A stretch of 64,000 nucleotides of DNA from [Clostridium] aminophilum DSM 10710 (GCF_000711825.1 NZ_JONJ01000011.1:62001-126000), one strand, 5' to 3'. Positions 24,726-33,461 are shown, counted from the first letter of the stretch. The notes: a model not told the origin generated them from the sequence alone. A program made the numbers and translations.

Positions 24726-25865
24726 ATGGAATATAGATTGGGTCAAATATGTAAATTTCAGTCTGGAGGAACTCCAGCAAAGGGGAATTCTGAGTACTTC
24801 AATGGGAATATTCCTTGGATAACTACAACTGCATTAAATGGTTCAGAGATAAACGATCATGATGCAGTGGACTGGATAACAGAAAAGGCAATTAACGAGA
24901 GTGCAGCCAAGATTGTACCAGCAAATTCTATTATGGTTGGTACACGTGTTGGAGTTGGAAAAGTAGCAATAAATAAAGTGCCCATGTCAACAAGCCAAGA
25001 TATTATTTCTTTGTTAGATATAGCTGAAGATAAGTGGGACAAGGATTATCTTTGCAAACTAATACAGGCAAACTATGCATTTCTTAATTCACAAGCACGT
25101 GGTGCAACGATTAAGGGAATAAAAATAGATGTACTTGCAGCCTTGAAAGTGCCAGAAATACCGCTAGAGAAACAACGTAAAGTATCTGATGTGATTAATA
25201 AGACTAGGGGTATAATTGATCAACGACGGAAAGAATTAGAAAGATTAGATGAACTTATCAAAGCCCGATTTGTTGAGCTCTTTGGATATCACGCTGACAA
25301 TAATATGACACTTGAAGAGTGTTGTTCGAATATTACAGGCGGTGGAACTCCTTCAATGCAACATCCCGAGTTTTATGGTGGTAATATCCCATTTATTAAG
25401 TCAGGAGATGTGAAAGGTACGCAGGTCACGGAAGGAGCACTATGGCTAACAGAAGAGGCATTAAATAGAGGTAAGACAAAACTAATACCCAAAGGATCTA
25501 TAGTAGTTGTTGTAAGAAGTGCAGCTCTGCTTCATAAATTTAGCATTGCAGTAAGTGCCAATGATTTGGTAATAAATCAAGACTTAAAGGCATTAACGCC
25601 TTCTAAAGACTTCCTACCGGAGTTTCTAATGTGGTCCATTAAATCTCAAGAACAGATTCTTCTTGGGAAAGTACAGACTATGCTTACGAGCCACATTCGA
25701 ATAGAAGACCTTTTGGGATTAAAAGTACATAAAGCTTCTATGGGGGAGCAAATAGCTTTCGTTGATTTTCTTCGACAAGTCGACAAATCAAAAGTTGCCG
25801 TCCAGAAGTCCTTGGAAGAAACACAAAAACTGTTTGATAGCCTGATGCAAGAATATTTTGGATAA
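24726..25865 (+). CDS. hsdS: Type I restriction-modification specificity subunit
   Basis: Sets the recognition sequence of the type I enzyme. The 379-residue protein has two target-recognition domains, each opening with a similar motif (QSGGTPAKGNSEYFNGNIPW near residue 13 and GGGTPSMQHPEFYGGNIPF near 204), each followed by a coiled-coil spacer (about 145-190 and 350-379). The sequence is visibly richer in A/T than the neighbouring genes, which fits horizontal exchange of specificity genes. Part of its C-terminal spacer (25791-25840) is duplicated at 27545-27594. Confidence 0.93.
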   Translation: MEYRLGQICKFQSGGTPAKGNSEYFNGNIPWITTTALNGSEINDHDAVDWITEKAINESAAKIVPANSIMVGTRVGVGKVAINKVPMSTSQDIISLLDIAEDKWDKDYLCKLIQANYAFLNSQARGATIKGIKIDVLAALKVPEIPLEKQRKVSDVINKTRGIIDQRRKELERLDELIKARFVELFGYHADNNMTLEECCSNITGGGTPSMQHPEFYGGNIPFIKSGDVKGTQVTEGALWLTEEALNRGKTKLIPKGSIVVVVRSAALLHKFSIAVSANDLVINQDLKALTPSKDFLPEFLMWSIKSQEQILLGKVQTMLTSHIRIEDLLGLKVHKASMGEQIAFVDFLRQVDKSKVAVQKSLEETQKLFDSLMQEYFG

Positions 25866-25880
25866 CGGAGAAGACTTCGT

Positions 25881-26095
25881 ATGAACGAAGAATCATTTTC
25901 TTTTGTGGTATATATGCTTCATGCCTGTGCAATAAATGGGGAAAGAGACCGTCGGAAGTATATAGCCTCCTGAGCAGCGGAGATTGTATAAACAGCCTTT
26001 TAGTGGAACATTACGAGATTCTCCATACACAGGGGACGGACTTTATCGTTCAGGACATCACTGATTATTTGAAGAACAGAGGAATACGGATATGA
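25881..26095 (+). pseudogene. DUF3791-family gene, frameshifted
   Basis: The start MNEESFSFVVYMLHACAING and, in a second frame, LLVEHYEILHTQGTDFIVQD form one DUF3791-like protein of about 71 residues. The two parts are in different frames, joined near 25942-25955, with a TGA closing the first. DUF3791 genes usually precede DUF3990 genes, as here, where the stop overlaps the next start. It looks like an inactivated antitoxin-like partner, unless the shift is a sequencing error. Confidence 0.7.
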
Positions 26096-26262
26096 TCGTA
26101 TACCATGGAAGCATTGATGTTGTGCAGAATCCGGATGTGAATCATTCATTTCGTCCGCTTGACTTCGGTATGGGATTTTATGTAACAACCGTCAAGATTG
26201 CGTTTATCACGCAGAAGGCAATTGATCAGTTGTTGACATTTGACTCCTATTATGAGGTGTGA
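26092..26262 (+). pseudogene. DUF3990-family gene, internally deleted
   Basis: A 56-residue remnant. The start MIVYHGSIDVVQNPDVNHSF and LDFGMGFYVTT match the N terminus of DUF3990 proteins (normally roughly 150-170 residues, ADP-ribosyltransferase-like as I recall), and the end ITQKAIDQLLTFDSYYEV matches their C terminus. About 100 residues between are gone, including most of the presumed active site. It overlaps the DUF3791 stop by four bases. Confidence 0.7.
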
Positions 26263-26264
26263 GC

Positions 26265-26488
26265 ATGGATGAAAAGGTTTTGGAACAGGTATATCAGGAA
26301 AATCTGGAAGAAAGATTGATTGCATACTTCGCGAAAAAAACGGTCTCTCGCTCGAAAAGGCGATGGAAATCTATTATAAAAGCAGACTTTCCAACCTGAT
26401 TTACGACGGTGTCAATGATATTCAGTATCTTGACTACAAAGTTTTAGCAGAATATCTGCAGAGGGAAAGCACAGAACTTTTGAAATAA
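26265..26488 (+). pseudogene. Third gene of the DUF3791-DUF3990 operon, one-base frameshift
   Basis: The intended protein would read RLIAYFAKKNGLSLEKAME and YDGVNDIQYLDYKVLAEYL, about 75 residues, but the A-run at 26334-26340 has seven A where eight would keep the frame. A paralogue with an intact frame lies at 27590-27769 at roughly 80 percent nucleotide identity. The family often accompanies DUF3990 genes; its role is not known to me. Confidence 0.65.
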
Positions 26489-26565
26489 GACGATTATGGC
26501 TGAAGGATGTTGGTACACAGGAGCGTGTGAAAGTTTTTCTGTAAATGAGATATCCTAAGATAATT

Positions 26566-26606
26566 AACAAGCTGGATAATGGCAAATCCATTGTTCAGCT
26601 TGTTTT
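26566..26606 (+). terminator. Terminator after the DUF3990-type operon
   Basis: The arms aacaagctg and cagcttgtt, with inner aatgg/ccatt pairing and TTTT. A possible -10 (TAGAAT, 26645-26650) for the next gene follows. Confidence 0.75.
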
Positions 26607-26769
26607 GACTCTACGTAATCCCGTTGCTTTTGTAAAGAATTATGTTAGAATACATCTTATATTGGAAGTTAAATGACTAATCAAATCGGGATTTGGCGAG
26701 ATGGTATAGCAGTATATGGCAAGTGACATATTCCTGAAATACAGCAGATAACGGAGAAAGGAGAAGCCG

Positions 26770-27534
26770 ATGATTACAGATTCGTTTGATGATAAATCCC
26801 CTGCCAAGATCAATATAAAGAAAAACGAGAATGCCATTCAGGTTGATGCGGTCATTTACACATTTTCTGAGGAAATTGAAAAATATGTGATTGCTCACTA
26901 TGACTGCGAGAAAGTCGGAGAATACGCATTGGCGTGCGGAGCAACTTCGGTATATCTGCTCAGGCACCACGGGAAGAAAATCGGGTTTTTCAGAACCTGG
27001 GTAGGAGCGCCTGCCTGTATCTGCCCGATTGAAGAATTGTCAACTGTCCTGAATACGAAAAAGATCATCCACTATGGCGGAGCAGGATGCCTTGACAAGG
27101 AAATTGCCAGAGGCAAGGTCATGATTCCGACAGAAGCCTACAGAGATGAAGGAACCTCCTATCATTATGCGCTTGCATCTGACTATATCCGGATCAAAAA
27201 CCATGATATCGTAAAAGCTTTTATGGAAGAAAACCGGATCCCATATGTTTTGGGTAAAACCTGGACTACAGACGCTTTCTATCGGGAAACCGTCAATAAC
27301 TTTGAAAAGCACAAGGCGGACGGCTGCATTTCGGTTGAAATGGAAGGTTCTGCTGTTCAGGCAGTCTGTGATTTCCGCGGGCTGGAAGTGTACATGTTCT
27401 TTACAAGCGGAGATCTGCTGGATGCACCAGAATGGACTGACAGAAAAAAGAAAGGGCAAATCGAACACACGCAACATGATCCGGGACATTTTGACATAGC
27501 ACTTGCGCTCGCCGAATATGTGGTTGATCTATAG
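26770..27534 (+). CDS. Nucleoside phosphorylase-like protein (PNP/UDP family)
   Basis: The 254-residue cytoplasmic enzyme of the PNP_UDP_1 fold shows IIHYGGAGCLDKEIARG (phosphate/ribose region), DEGTSYHYA, KTWTTDAFYRET and SVEMEGSAVQAVCDF, the ribose-binding Met-Glu motif of the family, then FFTSGDLL. It most resembles uridine phosphorylase-like members that split nucleosides with phosphate. An AAAGGAGAAG site precedes the ATG. It stands between two copies of a small DUF3990-associated gene, so the gene or its surroundings have been rearranged. Confidence 0.85.
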   Translation: MITDSFDDKSPAKINIKKNENAIQVDAVIYTFSEEIEKYVIAHYDCEKVGEYALACGATSVYLLRHHGKKIGFFRTWVGAPACICPIEELSTVLNTKKIIHYGGAGCLDKEIARGKVMIPTEAYRDEGTSYHYALASDYIRIKNHDIVKAFMEENRIPYVLGKTWTTDAFYRETVNNFEKHKADGCISVEMEGSAVQAVCDFRGLEVYMFFTSGDLLDAPEWTDRKKKGQIEHTQHDPGHFDIALALAEYVVDL

Positions 27535-27769
27535 CAGCAACTTCAAAGTTGCCGTCCAGAAGTCTCTGGAAGAAACACAGACACTATTTGACAGATTGAT
27601 TTCATACTTCGCAGAGAAAAATAGTATTTCACTCGAAAAGGCGATGGAAATCTATTATACCAGAAGACTGTCCAATCTGATCTACGACGGTGCCAATGAT
27701 ATCCAGTATCTTGACTACAAGGTTTTGGCGGAATTTCTGCAACAGGAAAACACTGAGCGTTTGAAATAA
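27503..27769 (+). CDS. Chimeric small ORF: HsdS tail fragment joined to DUF3990-operon third gene
   Basis: The 88-codon frame from the ATG at 27503 first overlaps the phosphorylase gene, then reads KVAVQKSLEETQTLFDRL, nearly the same as the HsdS C terminus, then ISYFAEKNSISLEKAMEIYY to the end, a paralogue of the gene at 26265-26488. It therefore looks like a recombination product. Whether it is translated is unclear: no good ribosome-binding site stands before 27503. Confidence 0.45.
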   Translation: MRSPNMWLIYSSNFKVAVQKSLEETQTLFDRLISYFAEKNSISLEKAMEIYYTRRLSNLIYDGANDIQYLDYKVLAEFLQQENTERLK

Positions 27770-27841
27770 GCCAATTATGGCTGTAAGATATGTGCAAACG
27801 TTGTGGAAGAAATGCAGTGAGTTCTTCTACGAAAATGAGGT

Positions 27842-27869
27842 TTGACTATTTTACAATTATTGTTATAAT
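27842..27869 (+). promoter_or_regulatory. Promoter of the second antisense RNA
   Basis: TTGACT (27842-27847), 16 bp, and a perfect TATAAT (27864-27869). Confidence 0.75.
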
Positions 27870-27875
27870 TGGGTT

Positions 27876-27944
27876 AGGCAAAGAAACGTAAATAGTATGT
27901 CCAAGACTGCGAAAAAGCTAGGAGTTGCAGCTCCTAGCTTTTTC
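27876..27944 (+). ncRNA. Putative short antitoxin RNA convergent to the Fst-like gene
   Basis: An RNA of about 70 nt ending in a perfect terminator hairpin (27912-27944) that faces the end of the small minus-strand gene at 27968-28075. No coding frame. It is inferred only from promoter, terminator and layout. Confidence 0.55.
27912..27944. terminator. Bidirectional terminator at the Fst-like locus
   Basis: The arms aaaaagctaggag and ctcctagcttttt pair perfectly around a six-base loop. Confidence 0.92.
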
Positions 27945-27967
27945 TATTCCGTTATGGTCAAGGTGGC

Positions 27968-28075
27968 TTAATCCTTAGGCTCATTGCCATCTTCATCTCT
28001 GTCGAACCATTTGCAAATGTAATAGGCTGTTACACTTGCCAAAACAGAGATTAGAAACGAAATGAGTATATCCAA
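27968..28075 (-). CDS. Fst/Ldr-like small membrane peptide, putative type I toxin
   Basis: The 35-residue peptide starts MDILISFLISVLASVTAYY and ends CKWFDRDEDGNEPKD: one hydrophobic helix, a tryptophan-bearing boundary and a charged tail, the pattern of Fst-type toxins. It uses TTG at 28073-28075 with AGGGGG six bases upstream. That Shine-Dalgarno is paired in a hairpin (28081-28109), a typical control in these systems. The frame continues upstream to an ATG at 28159, but that reads through a terminator. I found no clear promoter of its own; it may depend on read-through from the lipoprotein gene. Confidence 0.6.
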   Translation of the reverse strand: MDILISFLISVLASVTAYYICKWFDRDEDGNEPKD

Positions 28076-28080
28076 AACTG

Positions 28081-28109
28081 CACCCCCTTCCTGTGCCTGT
28101 CTAGGGGTG
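28081..28109 (-). promoter_or_regulatory. Hairpin sequestering the toxin Shine-Dalgarno
   Basis: On the minus strand caccccta pairs with agggggtg across a 14-base loop, covering AGGGGG just before the TTG start. Confidence 0.6.
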
Positions 28110-28120
28110 GCAACATAGAT

Positions 28121-28157
28121 GAAAAAGCCCCAAGAGTTGCCGCTCTTGGGGCTTTTC
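28121..28157. terminator. Terminator of the LRR lipoprotein gene
   Basis: The arms aaaagccccaagag and ctcttggggctttt around a short loop; bidirectional. Confidence 0.9.
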
Positions 28158-28180
28158 ATAGTCGCTATTCGTTAATCTTT

Positions 28181-29695
28181 TTATTTTCCGGGAAAGGGCG
28201 TGTTGCAGATCACTTCTGTGTCGCCGAGATTGCGCGAACCTTTCTCGATAAAGGCGTCCCAATCCTCCTGCGATCCCTCATAATAGACGGTCATCTTGTC
28301 ATGATGTGTCCACAGGTAGACCACGGGATTTGCTTCCGGTTCCCGCTTCTCCGGTGGAGTGTACACGTAGTCTTCGGAGAAGTCCATTCGGGATTCTGTA
28401 GTAATAGAGTAAAGGATCGAGTCCCCGATCTCCGCGTTGACAAAATCCTTTGCGAGATAGATCTCTCCGTTGGTGAAACCGAACGCACATCGATCCACTT
28501 TTTTCACGGTTCCGGGGATATACAGTTTTTTCGTCTTATCACAGAAGTCGAAGCAGTACCGGTCGATGGTTTCCACACTGGCGGGAACGGTGTATTCCTC
28601 GGCTTCCTTTTTGCGCGGATAATCATAAAGCATCTTCATATCTTTGGAATACAGGACGCCGTCCACGGATTTCAGAACCGGACAGTTTTCGTCCACGGTG
28701 TATTCCTCCATAAAGGGGAACTCCAGGAAAAGGCGGTCACCGACTTCCGACACGGATGCCGGGATGTGGATGGTCTTAAGGAAATAGTTCTGTTCAAATG
28801 CGCCTTCTGCGATTCGTGTCACGGTCTGTGGAATATCGTAATGTTTTTCCTCTTTGTAGATCGGATAGCAGAACAGCACCGACAGGTCTTTGCTGAACAG
28901 GACGCCGTCCTTCGCCGTATAATTCGGGTTGCCCTCTGCAATGGTGAAATCATGCAAAGAGAGGCTGTTATAGAAGGCGGTTTCCGCGATATAGTAGGCA
29001 GACGCCGGGATGCTGATGTTGTCGTAGAAGTCGTTGGAGTTGAACGCGTGCTTGCCGATGATCTCGATCCCTTCCGGGATCACCAGTGCCTTGTGAAGTT
29101 TTACTTCACCAAATGCGTAGTCTCCGATCTCACGAAGGCCCTTTGGGAATGGCATCTCTTCCAGAGAGGAGTCATTCATAAAGGCGTAGTCGCCGATATA
29201 TTCCACACTGTCCGGAAGCCGCGCGTTCTCACACCACATCATGTTGTAAAAAGCATAGGCACCGATCGTGGTGATGCCGTCGCCCACAACGATCCGGGTT
29301 ACGGAATCTACATAATCCTTCGCCGGAGAGGGATCGTCCTTACTGTAGTCTTTCATCGGCCCCTGTCCGGTGACGGTCAGGGTGCCGGAAGCGGCGTCGA
29401 AGGACCAGTTCAGACTGTCTTCCGTGACTTTTGTGTGGTGCGTCAGCGTACCGAGTTTTTCAACGATCGCTTTGTCTTCAGCACTGAGTTTTGGTTCCCA
29501 TTTGCTGATGGACTCTTCGGTTGCCTGCGTCTCGCCCTCGGCTGATGTGGAAGCTGCCTCTGCGGCTGCCTGGGACTCTGTTGTGGCAGGAACAGCCGTG
29601 GTCGCTGTAGCCGACGAGCCGGAACAGCTGCAGACGGAAATGATTATGGATAATACAATGGTAAGACTAAGATACTTCTTCAAACGTTTTCTCAT
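28181..29695 (-). CDS. Lipoprotein with LRR_5/BspA-like repeats
   Basis: The 504-residue exported lipoprotein has signal peptide MRKRLKKYLSLTIVLSIIIS and a lipobox at SVCSC, then a Thr/Ala/Ser-rich tether to about residue 65. From about 110 to 400 it carries leucine-rich LRR_5 units, seen in IGAYAFYN, IGDYAFMN, IGDYAFGE, IGKHAFNS and IAEGAFEQ, plus two DGVLFSKD/DGVLYSKD loops. Such proteins sit on the cell surface and are thought to bind host or neighbour ligands; the ligand is unknown. Signal peptide and promoter closely resemble those of the lipoprotein at 33462-35591. Confidence 0.88.
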   Translation of the reverse strand: MRKRLKKYLSLTIVLSIIISVCSCSGSSATATTAVPATTESQAAAEAASTSAEGETQATEESISKWEPKLSAEDKAIVEKLGTLTHHTKVTEDSLNWSFDAASGTLTVTGQGPMKDYSKDDPSPAKDYVDSVTRIVVGDGITTIGAYAFYNMMWCENARLPDSVEYIGDYAFMNDSSLEEMPFPKGLREIGDYAFGEVKLHKALVIPEGIEIIGKHAFNSNDFYDNISIPASAYYIAETAFYNSLSLHDFTIAEGNPNYTAKDGVLFSKDLSVLFCYPIYKEEKHYDIPQTVTRIAEGAFEQNYFLKTIHIPASVSEVGDRLFLEFPFMEEYTVDENCPVLKSVDGVLYSKDMKMLYDYPRKKEAEEYTVPASVETIDRYCFDFCDKTKKLYIPGTVKKVDRCAFGFTNGEIYLAKDFVNAEIGDSILYSITTESRMDFSEDYVYTPPEKREPEANPVVYLWTHHDKMTVYYEGSQEDWDAFIEKGSRNLGDTEVICNTPFPGK

Positions 29696-29768
29696 AAGAG
29701 CCTCCTTGGTTACAAATGATATCTTTGTGAAAGCCTGAAGAATGATGATCCGGGTGTCTGTTGTAATC

Positions 29769-29777
29769 AGTATAACA
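29769..29777 (-). promoter_or_regulatory. Extended -10 of the LRR lipoprotein promoter
   Basis: The minus strand reads TGTTATACT, an extended -10. The same string stands before the lipoprotein at 33462-35591 and the hydrolase at 41430-42371. No good -35 is seen. Confidence 0.6.
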
Positions 29778-29863
29778 TGAATTATGCTGATTCAATTCCG
29801 CTTTTAACTAAAACTATCCGACATTTAAAAGTAAAACAACAAGAAATCAGAATACCGACCTGT

Positions 29864-29892
29864 TTGACGATTTTAAGCCGCAATGTTAGTAT
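29864..29892 (+). promoter_or_regulatory. Promoter of hsdR
   Basis: TTGACG (29864-29869), 17 bp, TAGTAT (29887-29892), 27 bp before the start codon. Confidence 0.65.
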
Positions 29893-29919
29893 GAACATAA
29901 GAGAGAGGCGACTATTATT

Positions 29920-32900
29920 ATGAAAACAAATTTTGATTATCTGAAGAAAGAACCAAAATTTAACAGTTTTTCTGATGTAGCGATCTCGGCGGAAAGGATC
30001 GTTCTCATGGACCCGGAGGCAAGTATTATCAATTGCCGCCGCGCGATGGAGTTTGCCCTGAAATGGATGTATTCCGTGGATGATGGACTGGAGATGCCGT
30101 ATCAGGATAATCTCAAAACGCTGATGGATGCGGAAGACTATCGTCAGATCATCGGACCGGACCTGTGGAACCGGATGGATTTCATCCGGCGCTGCGGAAA
30201 CAATGTGGCGCACAGCAGAAAGAAACTGGGCCGTGATGAGGCGATGCTCTGTCTGGAGAACCTCTTTATCTATCTCGATTTCATTGCTTACTGCTATGCG
30301 GATGTCTACGAAGAACGGAGCTATGACCGGGGACTCATTCGGGAAAGAATCCGAAGCATGAAGGAGAACCGGGAAAGAGCGGAAGCAGTACAGAATGAGC
30401 TTCAAAAAGAGATTGAGAACTCGGCCAGAAAAGAGCTGGATTTACAAAAACTCCGGGAAGAAAATGAGGCGCTGAAGAAAGAATTATCCGAGCGCCGTCA
30501 GGAAAAACAGGAGACGTACGTTTCCAAACCCATCGATCTCTCAGAATACAAGACGAGAAAAATCTATATCGACTCCCTTCTTATTGATGCCGGATGGACC
30601 GAAGGAAAAGACTGGCTCAATGAAGTCGAACTTCCGGGAATGCCGAATAAATCGGAAGTGGGATATGCGGATTACGTTCTCTATGACGATTCCCATAAGC
30701 CGCTGGCGGTGATCGAGGCAAAGAAAACCTGCTTTGATCCGGGAAAAGGACGGCAGCAGGCGAAGCATTACGCGGATATTCTGGAAAAGCAGTACGGGCG
30801 GCGACCGGTGACATTTCTCACCAATGGATTCGATACGAGGATCATCGATAATCAGTATCCGGAACGGAAAGTCGCCGGCATTTATTCCAAACGGGATCTG
30901 GAAAAACTTTTCAATCTGCAGCGGATGAGGACCAGTCTGAAACATGTGACAGTCGATAAGAAGATCGCCGGGCGCTATTATCAGGAAGGCGCTATCAAGG
31001 CGGTCTGTGACAGCTTTGACGAGAAAAATCGCCGCAAAGCGCTTCTTGTCATGGCGACAGGGTCGGGAAAGACCAGAACCGTGATCGCACTCTGCAAGGT
31101 CCTTCTGGAAGCCGGATGGGTGAAGAATATTCTGTTCCTCGCGGACCGGAATTCTCTTGTGACACAGGCGAAACGGAATTTCACCAATCTTCTGCAAGAC
31201 CTGTCCTGCACGAATCTCTGTGAGGATAAGGAGCGGGTGAACTCCCACTGTATTTTTTCTACCTATCAGACGATGATCGGATGTATTGATACGCTCAAGG
31301 ATGAAAAGGGGAAACTCTTTACCTGCGGACATTTCGACCTTGTCATCTGTGATGAGGCCCACCGCTCGATCTATAACAAGTACAAGGATATCTTTACCTA
31401 CTTTGACGCGCCGTTAGTCGGACTGACGGCAACGCCGAAAGATGAGATCGATAAGAATACTTATTCCATTTTTGAACTGGAAAACGGCGTTCCGACCTAT
31501 GGCTATGATCTCGCTCAGGCGGTAAAGGACGGGTATCTGGTGGATTATATGTCGGTGGAGACGAAGCTGAAATTCATCGAGCAGGGAATCACCTACGCGG
31601 AACTCTCGGAAGAAGAGAAGGCCGCCTACGAGGACACCTTTGAAGATGAAAACGGGGAAATGCCGGAGAAAATCAGTTCCTCCGCTCTCAATACCTGGCT
31701 TTTCAATGATGACACCATTCGCCAGGTCCTTCATATCGTCATGCGTGACGGATTAAAGGTGCATTACGGCGAGAAGATCGGAAAGACGATTATTTTTGCC
31801 AAAAACCACTCTCATGCGGAGAAGATCCTCGAAGTCTTCAACAAGGAATATCCAAATCTGGCGAAGGGCGCAAATGGTCAGCCCTATGCGAAGGTCATTG
31901 ATAACTATATGACTTATGCCCAGAGTGCCATCGATGAGTTCTCTGAAGCCGATAAACTCCCGCAGATCGCGATTTCGGTGGATATGCTGGATACCGGTAT
32001 CGACGTTCCGGAAGTGCTGAATCTTGTGTTTTTCAAGAAGGTGATGAGTAAGGCAAAGTTTTGGCAGATGATCGGACGCGGAACGAGACTTTGCCCCGGT
32101 CTCATGGATGGCGAGGATAAGTCGAAATTCTATATTTTTGATTTCTGCGGAAACTTTGAATTCTTCCGGATGGAGAAGGGACGCCCGACGTCGAACATCC
32201 TGCCTCTGCAGGGGGCGATCTTTCATCTGGAGTTCCAGATTGCCTTTAAATTGCAGGATATTCAGTATCAGGTGGACCGCCTGATCGCCTATCGAAAGCA
32301 GCTGGTAGAACATATGGCGGGCAAGGTCCGGGAACTGGAACGGGAAAATTTTGCTGTCAGACAGCACATCCGGTATGTAGATCAGTTCTCATCGGAAGAG
32401 AATTATCAGGCACTTTCCTTTGAGGACACGATTCTGGTGAAGACGGAGGTCGCGCCGCTGATCCAGCCGGACAGCGATGAGGCATCGGCAGTCCGGTTTG
32501 ATGCGCTGATCTATGGGCTGGAACTGGCGAAGCTGGCCGGTAAGAACTTTGGCCGGCTGAAGACGGACCTTTTGAGCAAGGTTGCCGGCATTGCATCTGT
32601 TGCCAATATACCGGAGATTTCGGAGCAGAAAGACCTCATCAACCGGATTCTTCAGACCGACTATGTGGATCGGGCGGGAGTGGATGACTTTGAGTTTATC
32701 CGCGATAAACTCCGGAATCTGATGAAGTACATGCCAAAGCATAAAATGCGGTACGACACGGATTTTACGGATGATATTCTGGATACACAGTGGAATGAAT
32801 CGGAACTGGAAAATGACGAGCTGAAGGATTATCGAGCGGCCGCAGAGTTTTACATTCGCCAGCACCAGGACAATCTCGTCATCGTGAAGCTCCGTACCAA

Positions 32901-33282
32901 TAAGCCGCTGACACATATGGATATCGAATCACTGGAAGCGATTCTGTGGAATGAGATTGGAACGAAGGAAGATTATGAAAGAGAGTACGGCCAGAAGCCG
33001 CTCGGAGAGTTTGTCCGCAGTATCGTCGGTCTTGACATGAATGCGGCGAAGGAAGCATTTTCAGCGTTTTTGGACGGAGCGAAAATGGACAGCCGGCAGA
33101 TTTATTTTGTGAATCAGATTGTCGAGTACATTGTCCATAATGGAATGATGACCGATCTGTCGGTCCTTCAGGATTCTCCGTTTACCGATCGCGGAAGCGT
33201 GGTGGATATCTTTACGGATCTGTCGGTATGGGGATCCATCCGGAAAGTGATTGACTCGATCAATGCCAATGCGACGGCGTAA
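29920..33282 (+). CDS. hsdR: Type I restriction endonuclease subunit with N-terminal DUF4145
   Basis: Motor and nuclease subunit of the type I enzyme. The 1120-residue protein begins with a DUF4145 domain (about 1-125, INCRRAMEFALKWMY), then a coiled coil (about 145-205), an HSDR_N nuclease domain (about 210-320, with VIEAKK as the catalytic Glu-x-Lys), the SF2 helicase with Walker A MATGSGKTRT (about 375-384), DEAH (about 477) and GLTATPKDE, motif VI MIGRGTRLCPG and a helical C-terminal domain. It has its own promoter and is separated from hsdS by about 4 kb of other genes, so its expression is independent of hsdMS. Confidence 0.95.
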   Translation: MKTNFDYLKKEPKFNSFSDVAISAERIVLMDPEASIINCRRAMEFALKWMYSVDDGLEMPYQDNLKTLMDAEDYRQIIGPDLWNRMDFIRRCGNNVAHSRKKLGRDEAMLCLENLFIYLDFIAYCYADVYEERSYDRGLIRERIRSMKENRERAEAVQNELQKEIENSARKELDLQKLREENEALKKELSERRQEKQETYVSKPIDLSEYKTRKIYIDSLLIDAGWTEGKDWLNEVELPGMPNKSEVGYADYVLYDDSHKPLAVIEAKKTCFDPGKGRQQAKHYADILEKQYGRRPVTFLTNGFDTRIIDNQYPERKVAGIYSKRDLEKLFNLQRMRTSLKHVTVDKKIAGRYYQEGAIKAVCDSFDEKNRRKALLVMATGSGKTRTVIALCKVLLEAGWVKNILFLADRNSLVTQAKRNFTNLLQDLSCTNLCEDKERVNSHCIFSTYQTMIGCIDTLKDEKGKLFTCGHFDLVICDEAHRSIYNKYKDIFTYFDAPLVGLTATPKDEIDKNTYSIFELENGVPTYGYDLAQAVKDGYLVDYMSVETKLKFIEQGITYAELSEEEKAAYEDTFEDENGEMPEKISSSALNTWLFNDDTIRQVLHIVMRDGLKVHYGEKIGKTIIFAKNHSHAEKILEVFNKEYPNLAKGANGQPYAKVIDNYMTYAQSAIDEFSEADKLPQIAISVDMLDTGIDVPEVLNLVFFKKVMSKAKFWQMIGRGTRLCPGLMDGEDKSKFYIFDFCGNFEFFRMEKGRPTSNILPLQGAIFHLEFQIAFKLQDIQYQVDRLIAYRKQLVEHMAGKVRELERENFAVRQHIRYVDQFSSEENYQALSFEDTILVKTEVAPLIQPDSDEASAVRFDALIYGLELAKLAGKNFGRLKTDLLSKVAGIASVANIPEISEQKDLINRILQTDYVDRAGVDDFEFIRDKLRNLMKYMPKHKMRYDTDFTDDILDTQWNESELENDELKDYRAAAEFYIRQHQDNLVIVKLRTNKPLTHMDIESLEAILWNEIGTKEDYEREYGQKPLGEFVRSIVGLDMNAAKEAFSAFLDGAKMDSRQIYFVNQIVEYIVHNGMMTDLSVLQDSPFTDRGSVVDIFTDLSVWGSIRKVIDSINANATA

Positions 33283-33362
33283 AAACTGATTACGAAAGAC
33301 AGATTTCGAAAACAGAATACTAAGCGCGTAATGTTCGCTGGATGAAAACGATGTCTGAACAA

Positions 33363-33406
33363 CAAATCCCGCCCGGCCCGGATTATTCCGGAATGGGCGG
33401 GATTTG
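33363..33406. terminator. Hairpin between hsdR and the convergent lipoprotein gene
   Basis: The arms caaatcccgccc and gggcgggatttg pair perfectly, with a small inner ccgg/ccgg pairing. No T-run follows, but position between convergent genes supports a terminator. Confidence 0.7.
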
Positions 33407-33461
33407 CTGCATTATGGAAAGATTCTATCTCAGTTTCGCTCAGTCCCCTCTCAGGCACACC

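Noticed and set aside
24421-28160. Prophage or insertion sequence as the source of the accessory region
   Set aside because: No transposase, integrase or phage structural gene, and no clear terminal inverted repeats were found.
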